Below are positions 1 to 9,643 of a DNA stretch of 64,000 nucleotides, piece after piece (positions within the stretch are counted from its first letter, which is position 1; the number at the start of each line of letters is the position of its first letter). The position numbers and the translations under genes are program-made. The stretch is taken from positions 62,001-126,000 of the forward strand of contig JAJFHP010000057.1 in NCBI GenBank assembly GCA_021775555.1. Direction: 5' to 3'. The notes beneath the pieces were generated by a model. The model did no database searches. It had not been told where the DNA came from and worked only from the letters and a program-made list of their open reading frames with translations. Source of the stretch: Hyphomicrobiales bacterium. Its GTDB lineage: Bacteria; Pseudomonadota; Alphaproteobacteria; Rhizobiales; Methyloligellaceae.

Positions 1-2325
1 AGCGTCATAGTTGAAGGCGCAGGCGATCAGCACATCGAAACCGGCATCCGCTGCCTCGCGCGCTGCGGCGACGAGGTCGGGCCGGGCGACGGTGCCGAAT
101 TCGGGGCCGATGAAAACCCCAGCGCGCTTCTGTGAATCGCCTTCCATATACGTCCCCTCAGCGCAGATGAAATTGCCGGGCCAGCCGGTCAGCGACGTGA
201 AGGTGATCTTGTCTTCCTTGTGCGCTTGCTGGACGCCTGCGGCTTTGAGGTTCTCAAGGATAACCTGAGCGAAGTCAGCTTCCTCGCCACGAGGTTCAGG
301 CCGTGCGCGCTTGCCGTCCGCTGCCGCCATCTCATCGACCAATTCATCAGCTTCATCGACAGCGAGGACACGGTGCGGTGAGATGCTCTCGACGGTGAAG
401 GGTCCGGCGACACGCACGCGGGAGTTGTCGGTGTACGGTTTGTCGTAGAGATATTCATGGTAGGCTTTAGCGGCGATGGAGGCGTCGATCTCCTTCTGCC
501 GGGCGATGCGCCCCTCCCACCAGGCGGCGTGAAGCTGCCTGGCTTCGCTGTTCCAGCTCTCGTCTGCCTCGCGGGGAATTTCCCACTCTTCAAAGGTTGC
601 TCCCAGCGCCGCATTGAGCTTCTTGCGCGCGGGTTCCAGCACCTCCTGGAACTTCTCCCAGATCACGTCGATCTCGGCATTATTGGCGATTGCTTTGAGC
701 GTGATGTGCGGCACGCGCTCATAGACGAAGCCCTGGCGGATGTCGCCATGGGTCGGCGCGTCCTTCGGCGCGGTGCGGGTAATTTCGGCTTCCTTCTGTT
801 GGCCTTGTGACGAGTCGGCCAGCAGGTAGTAAGAGTAGCGCGCTCCCATGATGCGTGCCCGTGCCAGCGCCATTGCCACGCGGGAGGTGTCGATGGTGAT
901 CCAGCGCCGCCCCCATTGTTCGGCGACATAACTGCAAGTGCCCGAGCCGCAGGTCGGGTCCAACACCAGATCACCGGGGTCTGTTGTCATGAGAATGCAA
1001 CGTTGGATAGCAACAACCGCAGTTTGGACAACATAAGTGGGGTATTTTTCCCCATGCATGTCAGACCAAATGTTTGGCCTTGCAATGTGGTTCCAATCAT
1101 CAAAAAAAACAACGCCACCAAGAGACTTTCCACCGCCATCGAATAGTCTTCCTGCCTGTTCTATCCGGGGCAACCCTTCTTCAAGGCTAAATCTCCATTG
1201 CTTATTCGGACCGCACTGCTTGCTCTGGCCACGAAAGTTATAATTTCCGCTGCGCGTCTCGCTGGGATGCTGGCTTACGATGGGATAATTAACTCTCGCC
1301 CACCGCCCTCCTGCCACTAGAAAACGCTCGATAGTTTCGTCATCAGCTCGGCCAATGTTTTCGAACTGCATTGGTTCGAATACTAAGGTGTTGAATTTAC
1401 TCTCGTCTTCGGGTGCTCCCCGCTTTTCGTATAGTTCACGCGTTTTTATTTTTTCTCTATTTTTTGAATACCAGATAATACAGTCAAAGACGGTCTCAGT
1501 AATGAATGTCGCACTTTTCTTTTTAAATACGATTGTATTTACATAGTTTGTCTCCCCGAACACCTCGTCCATCAGCGTCCGCACGCGGTGCACATTCTCA
1601 TCGCCGATCTGGACAAAGATTGAGCCGGAGTCGGTGAGGAGATCGCGCGCCACGGTCAACCGATCACGCAAATAGGTGAGGTAGGAGTGGATGCCATCGC
1701 GCCAGGTATCGCGGAAGGCTTTTACCATCTCCGGCTCGCGGGTGATGTGGCCGGCGTTGCCATCCTTCACGTCGCGGCTGGTGGTGGACCATTGGAAGTT
1801 GGAGTTGAATTTGATGCCGTAGGGCGGGTCGATATAAATACACTGCACCTTACCCCGCAGCCCTTCACGCTCGGCCAGCGACGCCATCACCTGCAGCGAG
1901 TCCCCCAGGATCATCCGGTTCGACCAGTTCTGGTCGTGGGCGTAGAACTCGGTCTTGGCCTCCTCGTCGCGTAGCCCGTTGAAGTCGGCGAACAGGTCCG
2001 GAATATCGGGCGCTTCTTCCTCTTGCCGCTCTTTGGATTGCTTCAACAGGTCGTCGATCAGGACCTTGGGGTGCACCTTCTCCTGGATGTAAAGCGGGGG
2101 GGCCTGCACCACCAGGTCTGACCAGTCCTGCTCGTCCTTGCCGCGCCAGACGAGCTGGGGGTCGAGATCGCGGTTACGCCGCTCATAGGCTTGTCTGATA
2201 GGCGTCTTGTCCTCCTCCGACATGACCGTTTCCAGTTCGGCGGTAGGGATGTTTTTCCGCGTCGACTCCTCATGGGTGAGGGTCTCGACCTTAATTTTTT
2301 TCTTTTTCGATGCCCTGCGTGCCAC
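1..2325 (-). CDS. Type III-like (beta-class) site-specific DNA methyltransferase, C-terminus cut by window edge
   Basis: The frame is open from a GTG at 2325 to the left edge, about 775 codons, so the protein is incomplete. The order of motifs is DPPY at about residue 166, then DPTCGSGT at about residue 456. This is the beta-class order typical of Type III Mod subunits that methylate adenine or cytosine amino groups. The stretch between them should hold the target-recognition domain and is visibly AT-richer than its flanks. The start is supported by GGGAGA just upstream and by a 12-nt gap to the preceding gene. It is the last visible gene of a coupled operon with a Res-like helicase-nuclease, so it most likely protects host DNA at the sites that the nuclease surveys. 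I infer the specificity role from family and context; the target sequence cannot be read from the protein. Confidence 0.9.
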   Translation of the reverse strand, partial: MARRASKKKKIKVETLTHEESTRKNIPTAELETVMSEEDKTPIRQAYERRNRDLDPQLVWRGKDEQDWSDLVVQAPPLYIQEKVHPKVLIDDLLKQSKERQEEEAPDIPDLFADFNGLRDEEAKTEFYAHDQNWSNRMILGDSLQVMASLAEREGLRGKVQCIYIDPPYGIKFNSNFQWSTTSRDVKDGNAGHITREPEMVKAFRDTWRDGIHSYLTYLRDRLTVARDLLTDSGSIFVQIGDENVHRVRTLMDEVFGETNYVNTIVFKKKSATFITETVFDCIIWYSKNREKIKTRELYEKRGAPEDESKFNTLVFEPMQFENIGRADDETIERFLVAGGRWARVNYPIVSQHPSETRSGNYNFRGQSKQCGPNKQWRFSLEEGLPRIEQAGRLFDGGGKSLGGVVFFDDWNHIARPNIWSDMHGEKYPTYVVQTAVVAIQRCILMTTDPGDLVLDPTCGSGTCSYVAEQWGRRWITIDTSRVAMALARARIMGARYSYYLLADSSQGQQKEAEITRTAPKDAPTHGDIRQGFVYERVPHITLKAIANNAEIDVIWEKFQEVLEPARKKLNAALGATFEEWEIPREADESWNSEARQLHAAWWEGRIARQKEIDASIAAKAYHEYLYDKPYTDNSRVRVAGPFTVESISPHRVLAVDEADELVDEMAAADGKRARPEPRGEEADFAQVILENLKAAGVQQAHKEDKITFTSLTGWPGNFICAEGTYMEGDSQKRAGVFIGPEFGTVARPDLVAAAREAADAGFDVLIACAFNYDA

Positions 2326-2337
2326 AGGCTTCTCCCT

Positions 2338-2730
2338 TTATTCCGCTTGTAGCTCTCGGACTCGTTTCAGGATTTTCAGAAAGGTTCCGTCCTCGATATG
2401 CCCCGCAATCACACCATCTGTGAAACGCTCACCGCGTGAGACCCTGAACATGTAACCTCGGATCAATTCCCTTTCGGCGTGTTTGATCCAGTCCATGGGT
2501 AACTCGTCGGGTCCTTTGGTATTTTCATAACCATCTGTTTCAAGCGGATGGATTCCAACCTCTTTGCACAAGTCCCAGAACTCATCCATCGGCTGAAGAT
2601 ATCTGTAGTAAGGCAGAGTGAACGATCCAGGTTTCTTTTCTGGCTGAATCAATTCGAAAAACGCATTCGGAGCATTGTTAGCTCCCTTGGCTCTCTCGAG
2701 TTGATTGATCATTACCCCAAGTGATGCCAT
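2338..2730 (-). CDS. Small DUF6508-like protein in the R-M operon
   Basis: This 130-residue protein has no signal peptide or membrane segment. The middle carries a PYYRYLQPMDEFW stretch and the C-terminal third carries RGERFTDG followed by an acidic-glycine turn and a leucine-rich helix. That pattern resembles DUF6508 proteins as I recall them, which have no established function. The ATG overlaps the TGA of the upstream small gene by one base, and the methyltransferase follows 12 nt downstream. It may therefore be co-translated as an accessory of the restriction system. The family match is from memory of the pattern and is moderate. Confidence 0.75.
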   Translation of the reverse strand: MASLGVMINQLERAKGANNAPNAFFELIQPEKKPGSFTLPYYRYLQPMDEFWDLCKEVGIHPLETDGYENTKGPDELPMDWIKHAERELIRGYMFRVSRGERFTDGVIAGHIEDGTFLKILKRVRELQAE

Positions 2731-2975
2731 CAGAGCGCCGTCCCATTAAGCCCCAACCGCCTGGAGCACACGCTGCACCAACGGATGGTTTTCTTGCCAG
2801 AATTGCGCGCAACGATCTTAGCCCGGCCCTCATCAAATGGACCTTCCCAGCGGCCGTTATGATCGAGTTTGTCCTGCATTCTGCCCTTTCCGCTGTTGCA
2901 ATGGGAACATTCTGCGAGATGAACAAACGCCTTATCGTTTGGCTCGTTGACGTAGACCCAAAAGCTATTGCTCAT
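2730..2975 (-). CDS. Small Cys/His protein (possible zinc binder) in the R-M operon
   Basis: This 81-residue protein contains an N-terminal HLAECSHCN and a C-terminal WCSVCSRRLG. The two CxxC pairs separated by about 50 residues could form one zinc site. I do not recognise a named family. Its ATG overlaps the stop of the DUF262 gene by 4 nt, and its own stop overlaps the start of the DUF6508-like gene. The coupling implies co-expression with the restriction genes. DNA binding or a subunit role is only a guess. Confidence 0.75.
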   Translation of the reverse strand: MSNSFWVYVNEPNDKAFVHLAECSHCNSGKGRMQDKLDHNGRWEGPFDEGRAKIVARNSGKKTIRWCSVCSRRLGLNGTAL

Positions 2976-4843
2976 TCCGCTGCCTCCAGCGCCGGTTCCT
3001 CATCCTCAGGTGCTTCAACCACATCCGTCTCCGGCTCGTTGGTACCATGCTCCACCACGACGAGCTTACCCATGGCTGTGCTTGCGAGATTGGCGAGTGC
3101 GTGCATCCGCGCCGAGAAGAATGCATCATAGTCATCGGTGCGCAGTAGTTCCGGTGCAATTAGGTGCGTCTGCAGGATCGCATCAAGCTGATCGGTAGAG
3201 ATTCCCTCTTTTTCCTCAATTCTCTTGAGATATACCGATGGTGCATCTCCGCCGATTGAGATGTTGGACTGCTTGGAAAGCGGTGTCTTGTTTGCAATGG
3301 AGTTGTAAGAAGATGGTGGAATACCCTGCTTCTTGCACCACGCTTGCGGGAAGATGTGGTGAATGTCGATCTTGTCATTGAAGAATGTCATCAGATCTGT
3401 TGGCCGCTGTGTGATGAAATCCTCGCATCCTTCCCGCATGAGCAAGGCGTGTACTCCTTTATAGGCTGCGGAATTGCGAGAGCGCAGAGTCAGGAATCGG
3501 TCCACTTGCATGATCGCTTCCTGCACGGACCTGGGAACGGCATCATCGTTTGGAAGCCATGCGATCAGATCCGGTACGTCCCGCGCAAGCCTGGTTTCGG
3601 TCGTCGAACTGTATAGTTCACCAAGTACGATCGACCAGAACCAGCGGGAGAGTTTCTCCTTTGCCGCTGCTGATTGTGCGGTTCGGCCCAGGATTGCGAA
3701 AGTGGCAGCGAGGGTGACCAATTGCGGTGGGTAGGGAACATCCTTGTGCCAGATGATTTTCTGCTCATTGAGAAATTTACCAGCCTCAACAAAGCCCTGC
3801 TCAATAACATCAGCATATTGTCGATAGGCCTTCAGGGGCAGTCCGAGAAGCGCATCGCGCCTGCAACTCACTTGCGGGAGTTCCTTACCTTTGACGCCTT
3901 CTTCCATCTTGTCACTACGGAGCTTGAGGGTGTGCAGGAGAGTACACGCTTGCAGGAAGTCAGTGTTGGCGAGTCCTGTCAGGACATCTTGCTTTATTGG
4001 GTGGCCGAGAATGCGTTGTTTGCGACCCGGTTCAGCACGGTCAATAGGGCCATACCAGTCTTCCCTGAGATCAAATTCATCGGCAGCAAATATTGCGGTT
4101 ACGAGTTCAAAGGCATCGAGTTTCTTGCCGCCGACATTGACCTTCTCAAATACCAGGCAGATGGCTTCGCGGGTATTTCGTTTATCCAGCCGGATAATGG
4201 GCATCTCATAGCGAAGTATGCGTTCTAGAACGCCTTCGTGAAAGTCGCGCTCTTCTGTCCCGATATCTACGTCTTTTGCTTTCCAATAGTCACGCCAGTC
4301 GTACAGCCATTTTCTGCTGTCGAAGGCCTTGTTGAGAGGGAACATATGATGTTCGTACTCAGCTTCCGGAGTGGAGAGGTCAAGTTCAATATCCTTACCG
4401 AAATTCTTTTTGATCACATGGTTGGCCGGCACTCCGATAATAGCGTCTTCCAGATTAGCTCCGGCACTCACGGCTTGCATGATGTCGATATAATAGTAGC
4501 GCTCGATCTCTGCGCCTTTGGCGTTTCGAGTGCGTACTGGTTTGTCAGAGAATGTGGATTGGAATAGCGATGTGATCCTCTGCTGGCCATCGAGCAATAG
4601 CTCTTCTGGCTCGATCTCCTTGGGCGCAACACCTGCCAGAAGCCGTGGTTTGAACCTAACCTCACCGCCGGTCCTGAGCGTCAGCAGGGCGCCAACCGGG
4701 AAGCCTTTCGCAACCGAAGCAATCAGGCTTTTGACGTCCTCGTCTCCCCAGACATAATCTCGCTGGAAGTCTGGCAATTGCAGCCGTCCCTCGTCGGCCC
4801 AGCGGAGAATGTCTTTCAGGTCTTGTTTTGTGGATTCAAACAT
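2972..4843 (-). CDS. DUF262 / DUF1524 (HNH) protein, GmrSD-like
   Basis: The product is about 623 residues. The N-terminal DUF262 domain shows QRDYVW at about residue 28 and DGQQR at about 87, the ParB/Srx-like nucleotide-binding signature of this family. The C-terminal region has DIHHIFPQ at about residue 494, followed by SIANKTPLS and a conserved APSVYL, the HNH arrangement of DUF1524. GmrSD, SspE and BrxU combine related domains and act as nucleases on modified or foreign DNA. Here the gene sits between the helicase-nuclease and the methyltransferase genes, so it is probably a second effector or sensor of the same system. I chose the ATG at 4843, which overlaps the upstream TGA by one base and has AGAGG at good spacing. 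A GTG one codon earlier is possible. Confidence 0.9.
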   Translation of the reverse strand: MFESTKQDLKDILRWADEGRLQLPDFQRDYVWGDEDVKSLIASVAKGFPVGALLTLRTGGEVRFKPRLLAGVAPKEIEPEELLLDGQQRITSLFQSTFSDKPVRTRNAKGAEIERYYYIDIMQAVSAGANLEDAIIGVPANHVIKKNFGKDIELDLSTPEAEYEHHMFPLNKAFDSRKWLYDWRDYWKAKDVDIGTEERDFHEGVLERILRYEMPIIRLDKRNTREAICLVFEKVNVGGKKLDAFELVTAIFAADEFDLREDWYGPIDRAEPGRKQRILGHPIKQDVLTGLANTDFLQACTLLHTLKLRSDKMEEGVKGKELPQVSCRRDALLGLPLKAYRQYADVIEQGFVEAGKFLNEQKIIWHKDVPYPPQLVTLAATFAILGRTAQSAAAKEKLSRWFWSIVLGELYSSTTETRLARDVPDLIAWLPNDDAVPRSVQEAIMQVDRFLTLRSRNSAAYKGVHALLMREGCEDFITQRPTDLMTFFNDKIDIHHIFPQAWCKKQGIPPSSYNSIANKTPLSKQSNISIGGDAPSVYLKRIEEKEGISTDQLDAILQTHLIAPELLRTDDYDAFFSARMHALANLASTAMGKLVVVEHGTNEPETDVVEAPEDEEPALEAAE

Positions 4844-7800
4844 CACGCCTCTTCAAGCTGAACATATGATTTGACGAGCTTGTTGAACTCATCCTCGATC
4901 TCAAAAACTTCAGTGAATTCAGCGAAGGCCCAGCGCCCAAACTTGCCAAGATTATTCACACCCGGAACCCAATAAGCCTTCATGGTATTGGCCTTCTCCT
5001 TGGCATCTTCACCGCGATAGCCTTTGATCTCGACGATCAGGTTAAGCGGATCCTCGTGGCCGTCGTCGATCTGGACGATAAAGTCAGGGATATATTTTCG
5101 CGCCTTGCCACCCATGACGTACGGCACCTCCAGACCGAGGTTTTGGTTTTTTACGTAGGCTTTGACGCGGTCGTGATCTTCAGCGACGCGACAGAATTCA
5201 GCCTCCCAGTCACTATCGCAGACCACCCAGTTTATGTGTGACTTACGAGGATCTGTTTTCCAGCGTGTTGCCTTTGAAGTTGTAAAGTTGACGTAGTGTG
5301 TTGAACCTTTTGGATTGTAGGCATCCAGGATAGCCTTAACGGGCTGCTCCTCTGACAGTGTCTCCGTTATGGCCGCCTTGATGCGCTCGCAGGCCATGTC
5401 GGCAATTTCCTGGTAAAGCAACTGGCCAGGGAAGGTGCCGCCGGAGCATTTCAGATAGCCGCCATCCAGCCATTGCCGCGCGATGCGCTTTAACTGTCCA
5501 AACAAGTGTAGCTTCGGTTCGTCACCATGGTCTCGGTATTTCTGGTAGAGGAGATATTTGGCAAGATGGAACAGGATAGTGCTGCGCCGCATATCCTGCA
5601 GATGCTCCACTGTCAGATCGACACCCTCGCCAACGATGCCTTGCGTCTTCGTCTTGGTGGGGCCTACGAGTTCCGGTGTCAGGTTCAGCACCGAATCCGC
5701 ACTGAAATTTGCTATCAGGCGCTCGTCGGGAAGCTCTACCCGGTAGCCTTCAACGCGGGGAAAACTGATTTCCAACTGATCCCGGTCCGGGCTGACCGCA
5801 TGCACACGAACCGTCTCCCGCGGTTTCTTGGGAGGTGCCACGACAGGCTTTGCAGCAAAGTCGAAGGGTATCCCCAAAACGTCGGCATACTCGACATCAA
5901 AGAGGCCCTCTTCGTTCAGGTCATAAGATTGGCGGCGCAGACCGCGACCGACAACCTGCTCACACAAGAGCTGGGTGCCAAATGCGCGCACGCCAAGAAT
6001 ATGAGTGACGGTGTTTGCATCCCAGCCTTCCGTTAGCATGGAGACCGAAACAACGCAGCGAATGGATCCGCCCAGACGATCCTTCTTTCCAACCGTATTC
6101 ATCACTTCGCGCAGAAGATCCTGATCAGTGATGTTATCGCCGGCGCCCAGACCCTCACGCTGCACGATTTCCTTGTGGAAGCGCTCGATTTCATCAGCCG
6201 CCATCTCGCGGAAGTTTTTGTCTAGGGCGTCGCCGGATTCCAGTTGAGTGCTGTCTATTAGAAATGTGTTGGGACGTGCGAGACGGTTGCCGTGTTCATC
6301 ATAGTTTCTGAACAGGGGCAATCGACCATTTTCAAATGTGCTGGTGCCATCCTCCTGTTCACGGATAAAGCCGGAAATGAAGTCGTGAACCAGCTTGGAT
6401 GTAGAGGTGTTGTTACAGACGACGATGAAGACGGGAGGCACATCGATGCCCTCTTCTTCCCATAGGTCAAAGATCTTTTTGTAGTGGCCGTAGAGTGCTT
6501 CAAGCGCAGTCTGCAGGTCTGCAGGAAGGCTCAGCGGGTCAAGTCCCTTGGCAGACTTTCCACGGCCCTTCTTCGGCATCTTCTTGCCAATATGGTCCCA
6601 CAAGTTTCGGAACTTCGGCGTATCACCGCCTGGAACATTATCGGCGATGGGTACACGTGGCAGCTTCACAATCCCGCATTCAATCGCATCCATGAGCGAG
6701 AAGTCACTCATCGTCCAGGGGAAGAGGGTGCCTTCTGCGTAGCCTGAACCCTGCAAGAAAAAGGGCGTCGCCGAAAGATCGTAGACAGTACGGACACCGA
6801 GTTTGCGTTTGATGGCTTCGATGCCCGAGATCCAGAGACGCGCTGCTTCGTTGTTATCCTTGGCTTCGGTCTTATCATCGCCCTTGAGTTCGCCGATATC
6901 GTCCGTTCCTGGCCGTTCGCGGTAGCAATGGTGAGCCTCGTCGTTCAGGACAAGAATATTCTTGATGCCCATCAGACCGGGCATTACGCGCTGTATCATC
7001 TGGCCTTCAGTCTCGAGAGTTTCGAGACCGGCACCGCGACCTTGTAAAAGAGCCCTTGTGCCCTTTGCGACTTCCATGCGCTCGCGCAGTTTGAAGGCGT
7101 GGTAGTTGGTGATGACGATCTTGGCACGGTCAATGTCACCCAGCATATCGTTGGGGACGATTTCGCGAGACTTGTAATAACTGTCGGGATCGTTCGGCTG
7201 CAGTACACGCAGCCTGTCCTTGATGGTGATGCCCGGCGTGACAATTAGAAAGCCGCGGGTGAATAATTTTGAATTCGGATGCCGCGCAGCATTCACCGTC
7301 TGCCAGGCGATCAGCATGGCCATGACTGTCGTTTTACCGGCGCCGGTGGCGAGCTTTAGGGCAATGCGATTTAGCTCAGGATTGGCCTGCTCGTTGGCCC
7401 CCTTGATGTGATTCAGAAATATTTTCCCCTGCTTCCCCATCTTAGGCGCAACTTCTGTGAGCCAGATGGCCGTCTCAACCGCCTCGACCTGACAGAAGAA
7501 CGGCCGAATGTCATGGAAGCGGTGGTGGCGCCAGTGTTGAAGCAGACGGGCTGTTTCAGGTGTTACTTGCCAGTCGTTTGGGTTGGGCAGTGCACGCCAG
7601 CTATCTATATAACCACGGAGTTCATTGATGATTGGGGTTGGATTATATTCCTGCTCCTGTGTAGAGAGACCGTCAGAGCTTCCCAAAGTCATTTCCGATT
7701 GAACGGTAGATGACTTCTTTCGTTTTTTAGGCTTTGGAACAGGTGTGATCAGTTCTGAGCGGCGGCGTGATGGTAAAATTTCATTGGTGGGCTGCCCATC

Positions 7801-7878
7801 ATCATCCAGCTCCCAGTGACGGGCGGAATAGTCATAAGGGGAATTCAGGATCGGTTTCTCGAAGAAATTTTGTGACAT
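4843..7878 (-). CDS. Type III-like restriction helicase-nuclease (Res-type)
   Basis: This 1011-residue protein has the parts of a Res subunit. A Walker A motif, ATGAGKT, lies at about residues 177-183. It is followed by the DEAH box in LNDEAHHC, a motif III-like LSATPF and the motif VI-like VVGRGLRR. Near the C-terminus, IPDFIVQI and VEIKG (about residues 949-953) form a PD-(D/E)xK-like nuclease signature. The N-terminal 70 residues are Lys/Ser rich and probably flexible. It heads the operon and is followed without a gap by the DUF262 gene. Expected role: ATP-dependent translocation or signalling on unmodified DNA and cleavage with the methyltransferase. It resembles the Res-like proteins often called BPTD_3080 family more than classical EcoP1I Res, but I cannot run the comparison. 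Confidence 0.92.
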   Translation of the reverse strand: MSQNFFEKPILNSPYDYSARHWELDDDGQPTNEILPSRRRSELITPVPKPKKRKKSSTVQSEMTLGSSDGLSTQEQEYNPTPIINELRGYIDSWRALPNPNDWQVTPETARLLQHWRHHRFHDIRPFFCQVEAVETAIWLTEVAPKMGKQGKIFLNHIKGANEQANPELNRIALKLATGAGKTTVMAMLIAWQTVNAARHPNSKLFTRGFLIVTPGITIKDRLRVLQPNDPDSYYKSREIVPNDMLGDIDRAKIVITNYHAFKLRERMEVAKGTRALLQGRGAGLETLETEGQMIQRVMPGLMGIKNILVLNDEAHHCYRERPGTDDIGELKGDDKTEAKDNNEAARLWISGIEAIKRKLGVRTVYDLSATPFFLQGSGYAEGTLFPWTMSDFSLMDAIECGIVKLPRVPIADNVPGGDTPKFRNLWDHIGKKMPKKGRGKSAKGLDPLSLPADLQTALEALYGHYKKIFDLWEEEGIDVPPVFIVVCNNTSTSKLVHDFISGFIREQEDGTSTFENGRLPLFRNYDEHGNRLARPNTFLIDSTQLESGDALDKNFREMAADEIERFHKEIVQREGLGAGDNITDQDLLREVMNTVGKKDRLGGSIRCVVSVSMLTEGWDANTVTHILGVRAFGTQLLCEQVVGRGLRRQSYDLNEEGLFDVEYADVLGIPFDFAAKPVVAPPKKPRETVRVHAVSPDRDQLEISFPRVEGYRVELPDERLIANFSADSVLNLTPELVGPTKTKTQGIVGEGVDLTVEHLQDMRRSTILFHLAKYLLYQKYRDHGDEPKLHLFGQLKRIARQWLDGGYLKCSGGTFPGQLLYQEIADMACERIKAAITETLSEEQPVKAILDAYNPKGSTHYVNFTTSKATRWKTDPRKSHINWVVCDSDWEAEFCRVAEDHDRVKAYVKNQNLGLEVPYVMGGKARKYIPDFIVQIDDGHEDPLNLIVEIKGYRGEDAKEKANTMKAYWVPGVNNLGKFGRWAFAEFTEVFEIEDEFNKLVKSYVQLEEA

Positions 7879-8107
7879 ACTTTATACCACCCCCGGATCC
7901 CCAAACATGATCTTGTACTGTAAACGTTGTCAGGAATATTTTTCCATAAATATATCGAATACTTGTTATGTTTGATTGATAGTTAATTGAGTGGATGATT
8001 GAACAATTATCCATGATTTCGATATTTATTTCCATGACATTTTGGCGAAATCAGTTGATGAGCTCTAAATAAACTGATCCCTAATCTAACCCTGTCGAGG
8101 TGTGGAT
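7879..8107. promoter_or_regulatory. AT-rich gap upstream of the R-M operon
   Basis: This 229-base gap lies between the integrase stop and the R-M operon start and is much richer in A and T than both sides. I find no convincing gene. It must contain the operon promoter on the minus strand, but no single -35/-10 pair stands out. Confidence 0.4.
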
Positions 8108-9445
8108 TCAAATGGCATCAATTGATGTTTCCAGTCGGACAACGTTGGAGACTCGTTTCTTGTCAGTTATGATGTCGTGAAAGAGCCTACTCCATGCCTC
8201 CAAAGCTCGTCTCTTCTCGCTCAGGTATTCATTACGGTCATAAACACCAGTGACTGCGGCTGCACCACCCGTGTCAGACATCTGATTGAGCACGCGTGAG
8301 ACGATGAAGCGCGGGATGCCGATGCGTTCCCCAGTGATATTGGTTGTGCCCGTCCGTCGGAAATCATGTGGCCTGACATCTTCAACCTTCAGCGCCGTAG
8401 TCAGGCGCTTTGACGCCCGGGTTAGGGCATGGCGTGTCATGGATCCAGTGCCATCGGGGGAGGGGAAGGCATACCCTCTCCAGTCATTGGTTGTGGGTTG
8501 TTCGGTAGGCGTATTTATGGCTGCAAGCATGAAGGCCTGATCCAGCAAATGAACGGCGAGACCGGACAAAGGCACAACATGTGTGTGATGGTTTTTCGTG
8601 CGTGATCCAGGAATGGTCCAGAGCTTGCGTTCACGGTCAATCTCTTCGGCATGAATGCCAATCACCTCGCTCCCACGCTGAAGCGTGACCATGGCAAGCT
8701 GGATGACGAGCCCCATCTCCGATGTCATTTGCAAACTTTCCAACGCCACAGGGTCAGCAGCGCCCGACCATATGGAGCGTATTTCATCATCGGTGAGGAC
8801 CCTGTCTCGGGGTTTTGCTCTAGGCACCTCGACAAGCTGTGCTGGGTTTTTTTCAGCCACTTCGCGGCGTATCGCATAATTGTAGGCTTGGCGGATGACG
8901 TCTCTGCAGTGACGTGCGCTTGATGGTGCTCTTTCCCCGATTTTGTCCAGGAACTGCTGGATGTCGTGGCGGGTCAACTCTTCTATCGGAACCGAACCAA
9001 GGCGGGGTTTGATTTCACGTTCATAAAAGTCGCGCTCAAGCTTCAGGGTGCTTTGCCGTTTTGGTCTGGCATTCGGCTTGTGGCGGCCTTTGGATGAATC
9101 TTCAAAATAAGATTCAATAAGCGTATCAAGGGTTGAGAGTTGTCTCGATTTTGCCGCAACCTTGGCCGCCTTCTTCTCTTTTGCCGGATCTTCTCCTTCG
9201 GCGATGTATCCTATTGATTTGCGGGCCAGGTCGCGTGCCTGGGAAAGAGATACGGACGGATAGCGTCCAAGGGTCAGCCGGCGTTGTCGGCCTTCCTGGG
9301 TGCGATATCGCAGCGTCCAACTTTTCTTCCCCGCTGGTGACACGCGTAAAGCCAAACCGGGTTGCTTGCCATCACCATACTCAACCTGTTTTCCTGCCAC
9401 CGGCTTGGCGGATTCAACTGAAGCTGCTGTAAGGCTCTTGCCCAT
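8108..9445 (-). CDS. Tyrosine recombinase (phage/island integrase, DUF4102 type)
   Basis: The product is about 445 residues. The N-terminal 95 residues form the DUF4102 arm-binding domain (LTAASVESAKP, then GLALRVSPAGKKSW and LGRYPSVSLSQAR). The catalytic domain shows the first Arg in LQRGSEV, a Lys region RTKNHHTH, the HxxR box in RPHDFRRTG, and the nucleophilic Tyr in VTGVYDRNEY near residue 408. All key residues are present, so it should be active. I start at the ATG at 9445 behind GGAGGT; a TTG just before it is also open. The gene begins 145 nt from a tRNA 3'-half on the plus strand, the usual setting for such integrases, and points into the R-M region, which is probably its cargo. Confidence 0.93.
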   Translation of the reverse strand: MGKSLTAASVESAKPVAGKQVEYGDGKQPGLALRVSPAGKKSWTLRYRTQEGRQRRLTLGRYPSVSLSQARDLARKSIGYIAEGEDPAKEKKAAKVAAKSRQLSTLDTLIESYFEDSSKGRHKPNARPKRQSTLKLERDFYEREIKPRLGSVPIEELTRHDIQQFLDKIGERAPSSARHCRDVIRQAYNYAIRREVAEKNPAQLVEVPRAKPRDRVLTDDEIRSIWSGAADPVALESLQMTSEMGLVIQLAMVTLQRGSEVIGIHAEEIDRERKLWTIPGSRTKNHHTHVVPLSGLAVHLLDQAFMLAAINTPTEQPTTNDWRGYAFPSPDGTGSMTRHALTRASKRLTTALKVEDVRPHDFRRTGTTNITGERIGIPRFIVSRVLNQMSDTGGAAAVTGVYDRNEYLSEKRRALEAWSRLFHDIITDKKRVSNVVRLETSIDAI

Positions 9446-9589
9446 CAAACCTCCAAATAGGTCACAAATAGGTCACAGATCGAAGAAATAGCATGAAACG
9501 AGTTGAATGCAAAATGTACCAATAAATGGCAGAATATATACGGTTAAGTGCGCTTTTTGAAATGTCATGAAATTGGCTGAAACGCGCTA

Positions 9590-9643
9590 ACCCCCAGACT
9601 ACAAATCTGGGGGTCGGGGGTTCGAATCCTCCCCGGCGCGCCA
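9590..9643 (+). tRNA. tRNA 3'-half (integration remnant, not a whole gene)
   Basis: An anticodon-type hairpin (loop CTACAAA) is followed by a variable region, a T arm with GGTTCGAATCC, an acceptor 3' strand CCGGCGC, a discriminator G and CCA. The matching 5' acceptor and the D arm are missing upstream, where the sequence is AT-rich. I read it as the tRNA segment left at the end of an integrated element. Isoacceptor is uncertain because the loop may come from the element rather than the original gene. Confidence 0.7.

Noticed and set aside
9590-9643. A complete tRNA gene at the att site.
   Set aside because: The 5' acceptor strand and D arm are absent; only the 3' half is present, and the loop CTACAAA gives no clear standard isoacceptor.
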